From assembly GCA_002499015.1 (NCBI GenBank), contig DAJY01000006.1, forward strand, positions 5,403-13,625: a stretch of DNA of 8,223 nucleotides, read 5' to 3'. This DNA comes from Euryarchaeota archaeon UBA242. GTDB lineage: Archaea; Thermoplasmatota; Poseidoniia; Poseidoniales; Poseidoniaceae. The position numbers and the translations under genes are program-made. Positions 5,718 to 8,223 of the stretch are shown one piece after another (position 1 is the first letter of the stretch; each line of letters begins with the position of its first letter). The notes below the pieces were generated by a model. The model saw nothing but the letters and a program-made list of their open reading frames with translations, ran no database searches and had not been told where the DNA came from.

Positions 5718-6728
5718 TTATTCCTCCTGTGTTTTCTTTATTGCTTCTGCGATTCTCTCTGGACTAGGCATATAGTCCCATTCGGTAGTATGCGGGAAGG
5801 GTGTATCCCATCCAGTAACTCGTCTAATTGGTGATTCTAAGTGGTAGAAACATCTCTCTTGGATGGATGCACTCATCTCAGCACCGAATCCTGAAGTCTT
5901 TGGTGCTTCATGAACGATTACACATCTTCCAGTTTTCTTGATTGAATTAACAACAGTGTCTCTATCCCAAGGTAACAATGTCTGTAAATCGATTAGTTCA
6001 CAATCAACTCCTGAGTTCTTGATGGCTTGTTCGCTAACATGAACCATTGTACCCCATGCTATTACTGTACAAGCCTCGCCTTCTCTGACAATTCTTGCTT
6101 GTTCGAGTGGAATTGAATAATATTCATCCGGTACTTCACCATCAGGATGGTCGTTCCAGGTCGGAACATCATGAGGGTCACCATAGAATGGTCCTCTGTA
6201 GCAGCGTTTTGGTTCAAAGAAAATTACAGGGTCATTTGATTCAATAGCACTGGTCAACAATCCTTTAGCATTGTATGGGTTTGAACAATAAACAACTTTC
6301 AATCCAGGTGTATGAGTGAATTGAGACTCTGGAGATTGTGAGTGATGATGACCACCTTTGATTCCACCACCGGCTGGTGTACGGATTGTCAATGGTGCTG
6401 AGAATTCTCCACCTGAGCGGTGTCTAATCTTTGCAATTTCATTGACTATTTGGTCATATGCAGGGAATATATAATCTGCAAACTGTATTTCTGCTACTGG
6501 GCGCAATCCATTCAGGCTCATCCCCATTGCAATTGCGGCAATACCACCTTCTGCAAGGGGTGCATCAAATACTCTGTGAGCTCCAAAGTCCTTCTGCAAT
6601 CCATCAGTGACTCTGAAAACACCACCGAAATAACCGATGTCTTGTCCAAAGATAACGATATTTGGGTCTTTTTCCAATTGGCAGCGCAGTGCTGAGTTTA
6701 GGGATGCAATCATATTCATTTTTGTCAT
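5718..6728 (-). CDS. bkdA2: Branched-chain 2-oxoacid dehydrogenase E1 beta subunit
   Basis: With E1 alpha it forms the thiamine-diphosphate-dependent heterotetramer that decarboxylates the 2-oxoacid and acylates the lipoyl group of E2. The 336 residues match the family length (about 325-340). Visible features are GQDIGYFGGVFR (28-39), FDAPLAEGGI with E60 as the expected partner of the thiamine ring N1', the central RPVAEIQFADY (76-86), the GGHHHSQSPE loop (125-134) near the active site, and the C-terminal transketolase domain with CVIVHEAPKTSGFGAE. The GYFGGVFR segment and the C-terminal RRVTGWDTPFPHTTEWDY are typical of branched-chain rather than pyruvate enzymes. The ATG lies 4 bases after the E1 alpha stop; its ribosome binding site is weak (AGTGAG), so translation may be coupled. 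Met4 or Met6 are possible alternative starts. Confidence 0.94.
   Translation of the reverse strand: MTKMNMIASLNSALRCQLEKDPNIVIFGQDIGYFGGVFRVTDGLQKDFGAHRVFDAPLAEGGIAAIAMGMSLNGLRPVAEIQFADYIFPAYDQIVNEIAKIRHRSGGEFSAPLTIRTPAGGGIKGGHHHSQSPESQFTHTPGLKVVYCSNPYNAKGLLTSAIESNDPVIFFEPKRCYRGPFYGDPHDVPTWNDHPDGEVPDEYYSIPLEQARIVREGEACTVIAWGTMVHVSEQAIKNSGVDCELIDLQTLLPWDRDTVVNSIKKTGRCVIVHEAPKTSGFGAEMSASIQERCFYHLESPIRRVTGWDTPFPHTTEWDYMPSPERIAEAIKKTQEE
5722..5728 (-). promoter_or_regulatory. Strong ribosome binding site of the E2 gene
   Basis: AGGAGGA lies in the last codons of the E1 beta gene (Gln-Glu-Glu-stop) and ends 6 bases before the ATG at 5715. It is the best Shine-Dalgarno in the window, which fits the need for many E2 copies in the complex core (inference). 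Confidence 0.8.
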
Positions 6729-6732
6729 GATC

Positions 6733-7974
6733 TCACTTCCCTAACTCCTCGCGCTGTTCTTGGATATGCCAAGGTACAGTTTCGTATACTTCGGTAAAAA
6801 TTGTACTTGCTGGAGGATATGGACCACTTGCCAAATCTCCAAATTTACATGCTTCTTTGTATGCAGACATTACCTCAGCATCAATTTTCTGTTCTAATGC
6901 TGTATTCTTCTCGTCATCCCAATCTCCCTTGTTGATGAGATGTTCTTTCAATCTTTCAATCGGGTCGCCACCAGGCCAAGAGGCAAACTCATCCGCTGGA
7001 CGATAGACACTTGGGTCATCGGAAGATGAGTGAGGTCCAGTGCGGTAGGTGTAAACTTCGATATGAGTCGGTCCTAATCCTGCACCTGCACGGTCACGAG
7101 CCCACTTAGTAACGCTGTATAGTGCGAGGAAATCATTTCCATCAACTCTGAAACTTGGAATGTCATAGGCCAACCCACGTTCTGCGAAAGTTCTTCCACC
7201 AGTTGATAAATTTCTATGTGTTGAGATAGCCCATTGGTTATTTACAACATTTAGAATAACAGGGGGTTTGAAAGTTGAAGCAAAATTGAGAGCGTAATGA
7301 TAGTCGCCTTGAGCAGATGTTCCATCACCTAACCAGGAAATACAAACTTCATCATCTCCTTTGTAAGCACTAGCCATTGCAACTCCAACCGCTTGTGAAA
7401 ATTGAGTTCCAACAGGGCTAGATATAGAGATGAATCTTCCTTCTTTCCAGGTGTAGTGCACTGGCATTTGCCTTCCCTTGACATTGTCTTCAGTGTTACC
7501 AATACAATGGCATATCATGCTGACCATACTTCTTCCTCTGACGAATTGAGCTCCAGGTTGTCGATATGATGGGAAAATCCAATCTTGTTCCTGCAGTGCC
7601 ATAGTCTGTGCAATAGCAACCGCCTCTTCACCTAATGAACGCATATAAAATGAAAGTTTACCAGTACGCTGCATTTTGATCATTCTATCGTCAAAAATCC
7701 TCAAACGCATCATGTATTCAAGGCCCTCGATTAAAGTTTCAGATTTCAACTTAGGATTCCATTCTCCCTTTGCTTCACCTTTGTCATTTAGAACTCTGAT
7801 TAATCCAGAGGCATGAGGGACTGTATCTTGAGCACTACATTTTGCAGGGTCTGGGCGCCACAAATCTTCTGGTTGTTCCTTCCATTTACCGCCGAAATCG
7901 GTAGTTTCTCCGGGCCGTGATGGCGGTGCGCCGAGCGTGTAAGGGCTCGTAATCAGCGTCTTTCTATTCGTCAT
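6733..7974 (-). CDS. bkdA1: Branched-chain 2-oxoacid dehydrogenase E1 alpha subunit
   Basis: This subunit binds thiamine diphosphate and starts oxidative decarboxylation of the 2-oxoacids derived from Val, Leu and Ile. The 413 residues match Pseudomonas BkdA1 (about 410) over their whole length, including the N-terminal extension with RPGETTDF (20-27). The cofactor motif runs from GDG (216-218) to NN (245-246), followed by QWAIST. FRVDGNDFLALY (275-286) and RTGPHSSSDDPSVYRPADE (311-329) are hallmarks of branched-chain enzymes; H315 is the likely catalytic histidine, and the Ser-rich loop corresponds to the one phosphorylated in the mammalian enzyme. Pyruvate dehydrogenase alpha chains have a different loop here (GHSMSDP type). 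The start has GAGGTGA at 5-base spacing and lies 9 bases after lipA. A generic pdhA label would be less accurate. Confidence 0.94.
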   Translation of the reverse strand: MTNRKTLITSPYTLGAPPSRPGETTDFGGKWKEQPEDLWRPDPAKCSAQDTVPHASGLIRVLNDKGEAKGEWNPKLKSETLIEGLEYMMRLRIFDDRMIKMQRTGKLSFYMRSLGEEAVAIAQTMALQEQDWIFPSYRQPGAQFVRGRSMVSMICHCIGNTEDNVKGRQMPVHYTWKEGRFISISSPVGTQFSQAVGVAMASAYKGDDEVCISWLGDGTSAQGDYHYALNFASTFKPPVILNVVNNQWAISTHRNLSTGGRTFAERGLAYDIPSFRVDGNDFLALYSVTKWARDRAGAGLGPTHIEVYTYRTGPHSSSDDPSVYRPADEFASWPGGDPIERLKEHLINKGDWDDEKNTALEQKIDAEVMSAYKEACKFGDLASGPYPPASTIFTEVYETVPWHIQEQREELGK

Positions 7975-7978
7975 CGTT

Positions 7979-7985
7979 TCACCTC
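7979..7985 (-). promoter_or_regulatory. Ribosome binding site of the E1 alpha gene
   Basis: GAGGTGA overlaps the lipA stop codon (TGA, 7984-7986) and ends 4 bases before the ATG at 7974. It fixes the start and shows that lipA and the dehydrogenase genes are read from one transcript, since no room for a promoter exists between them. Confidence 0.75.
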
Positions 7986-8223
7986 AATCAATATCGGCCT
8001 TAAGTGATGCCGTTTGCTTGTCCTGTAAATCCCTGACATAAACATAGGCGCCGGGCATGGATTCTGAGTTATTTGGGTCTTGTGATTTTCTTAGTAGTAG
8101 CCCTGCTTTGAAAGATGAGCGAACCAATGGTCCACTGGCAATTCCACTGAATCCCATACCGATTGCTTGTTTTGCCCAAACATCATACCTTTCAGGTTGT
8201 GGGAATCGGTCAACTGTGAGGTG
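7984..8223 (-). CDS. lipA: Lipoyl synthase, C-terminal fragment cut by the right edge
   Basis: LipA is a radical-SAM iron-sulfur enzyme that inserts two sulfur atoms into octanoyl groups on E2 (and GcvH) to make lipoyl groups. Only the last 79 residues are in the window, so the radical-SAM CxxxCxxC motif is not visible. The call rests on the conserved C-terminus: LTVDRFPQPERYDVWAKQA, then GFSGIASGPLVRSSFKA. In the family the final Ser of the RSSY segment ligates the auxiliary iron-sulfur cluster; here it reads RSSF. The stop is 9 bases before E1 alpha. Its place at the head of an operon that encodes the lipoylated E2 fits a dedicated supply of cofactor. An octanoyltransferase (lipB) might lie just upstream, outside the window. 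Confidence 0.88.
   Translation of the reverse strand, partial: HLTVDRFPQPERYDVWAKQAIGMGFSGIASGPLVRSSFKAGLLLRKSQDPNNSESMPGAYVYVRDLQDKQTASLKADID

Noticed and set aside
3001..7974. Pyruvate or acetoin dehydrogenase complex
   Set aside because: E1 alpha and E1 beta carry branched-chain-type motifs and full-length similarity to BkdA1/BkdA2. Other substrates remain possible, but these labels fit less well.

Overview
The window (about 40% G+C by eye) looks like chromosomal DNA of an uncultured marine euryarchaeon, most likely a Marine Group II/Poseidoniales-type heterotroph. This placement is inferred from three things: a secreted, membrane-anchored protein with a long array of Asp-rich thrombospondin type 3 (calcium-binding) repeats and a Trp-rich C-terminal tail, archaeal TATA-like boxes, and GGAGGTG-type ribosome binding sites. 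No rRNA or other taxonomic marker is present, so the assignment is provisional. All recognisable protein genes lie on the minus strand.

Right part (8223 down to 3001): a tightly packed operon. It enters the window with the C-terminal end of lipoyl synthase (lipA), then E1 alpha, E1 beta, E2 and E3 of a 2-oxoacid dehydrogenase complex, with gaps of only 9, 4, 2 and 9 bases. The E1 alpha and E1 beta sequences resemble the branched-chain 2-oxoacid dehydrogenase subunits BkdA1/BkdA2 of Pseudomonas much more than pyruvate dehydrogenase, and the order matches bkdA1-bkdA2-bkdB-lpdV. LipA makes the lipoyl cofactor carried by E2, E1 decarboxylates the branched-chain 2-oxoacid and acylates the lipoyl arm, E2 passes the acyl group to CoA, and E3 reoxidises the dihydrolipoyl group with NAD+. 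This fits a cell that lives on protein and amino acids.

Middle (3000 to 2740): a 261-base non-coding gap. It holds a TATA-like box close to the start codon of the next gene, which suggests a leaderless transcript. It also holds unexpected structure: a plus-strand 15-bp stem (two G-U pairs, no mismatch), a second stem that could form a pseudoknot with it, an upstream plus-strand TATA-like box at the right distance, and a short T run just after. Together they suggest an undescribed plus-strand RNA of about 95 nt. This is the most novel signal in the window, but it is an inference.

Left part (2739 to 1): a 717-residue secreted surface protein (signal peptide, Reeler/choice-of-anchor-V-like domain, two Ig-like modules, ten and a half 22-residue calcium-binding repeats, one membrane helix and a cytosolic tail). 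It is followed after 48 bases by the N-terminal 179 residues of a SelO-family protein AMPylase that runs out of the window. I saw no CRISPR array, transposon, integrase, tRNA or rRNA.
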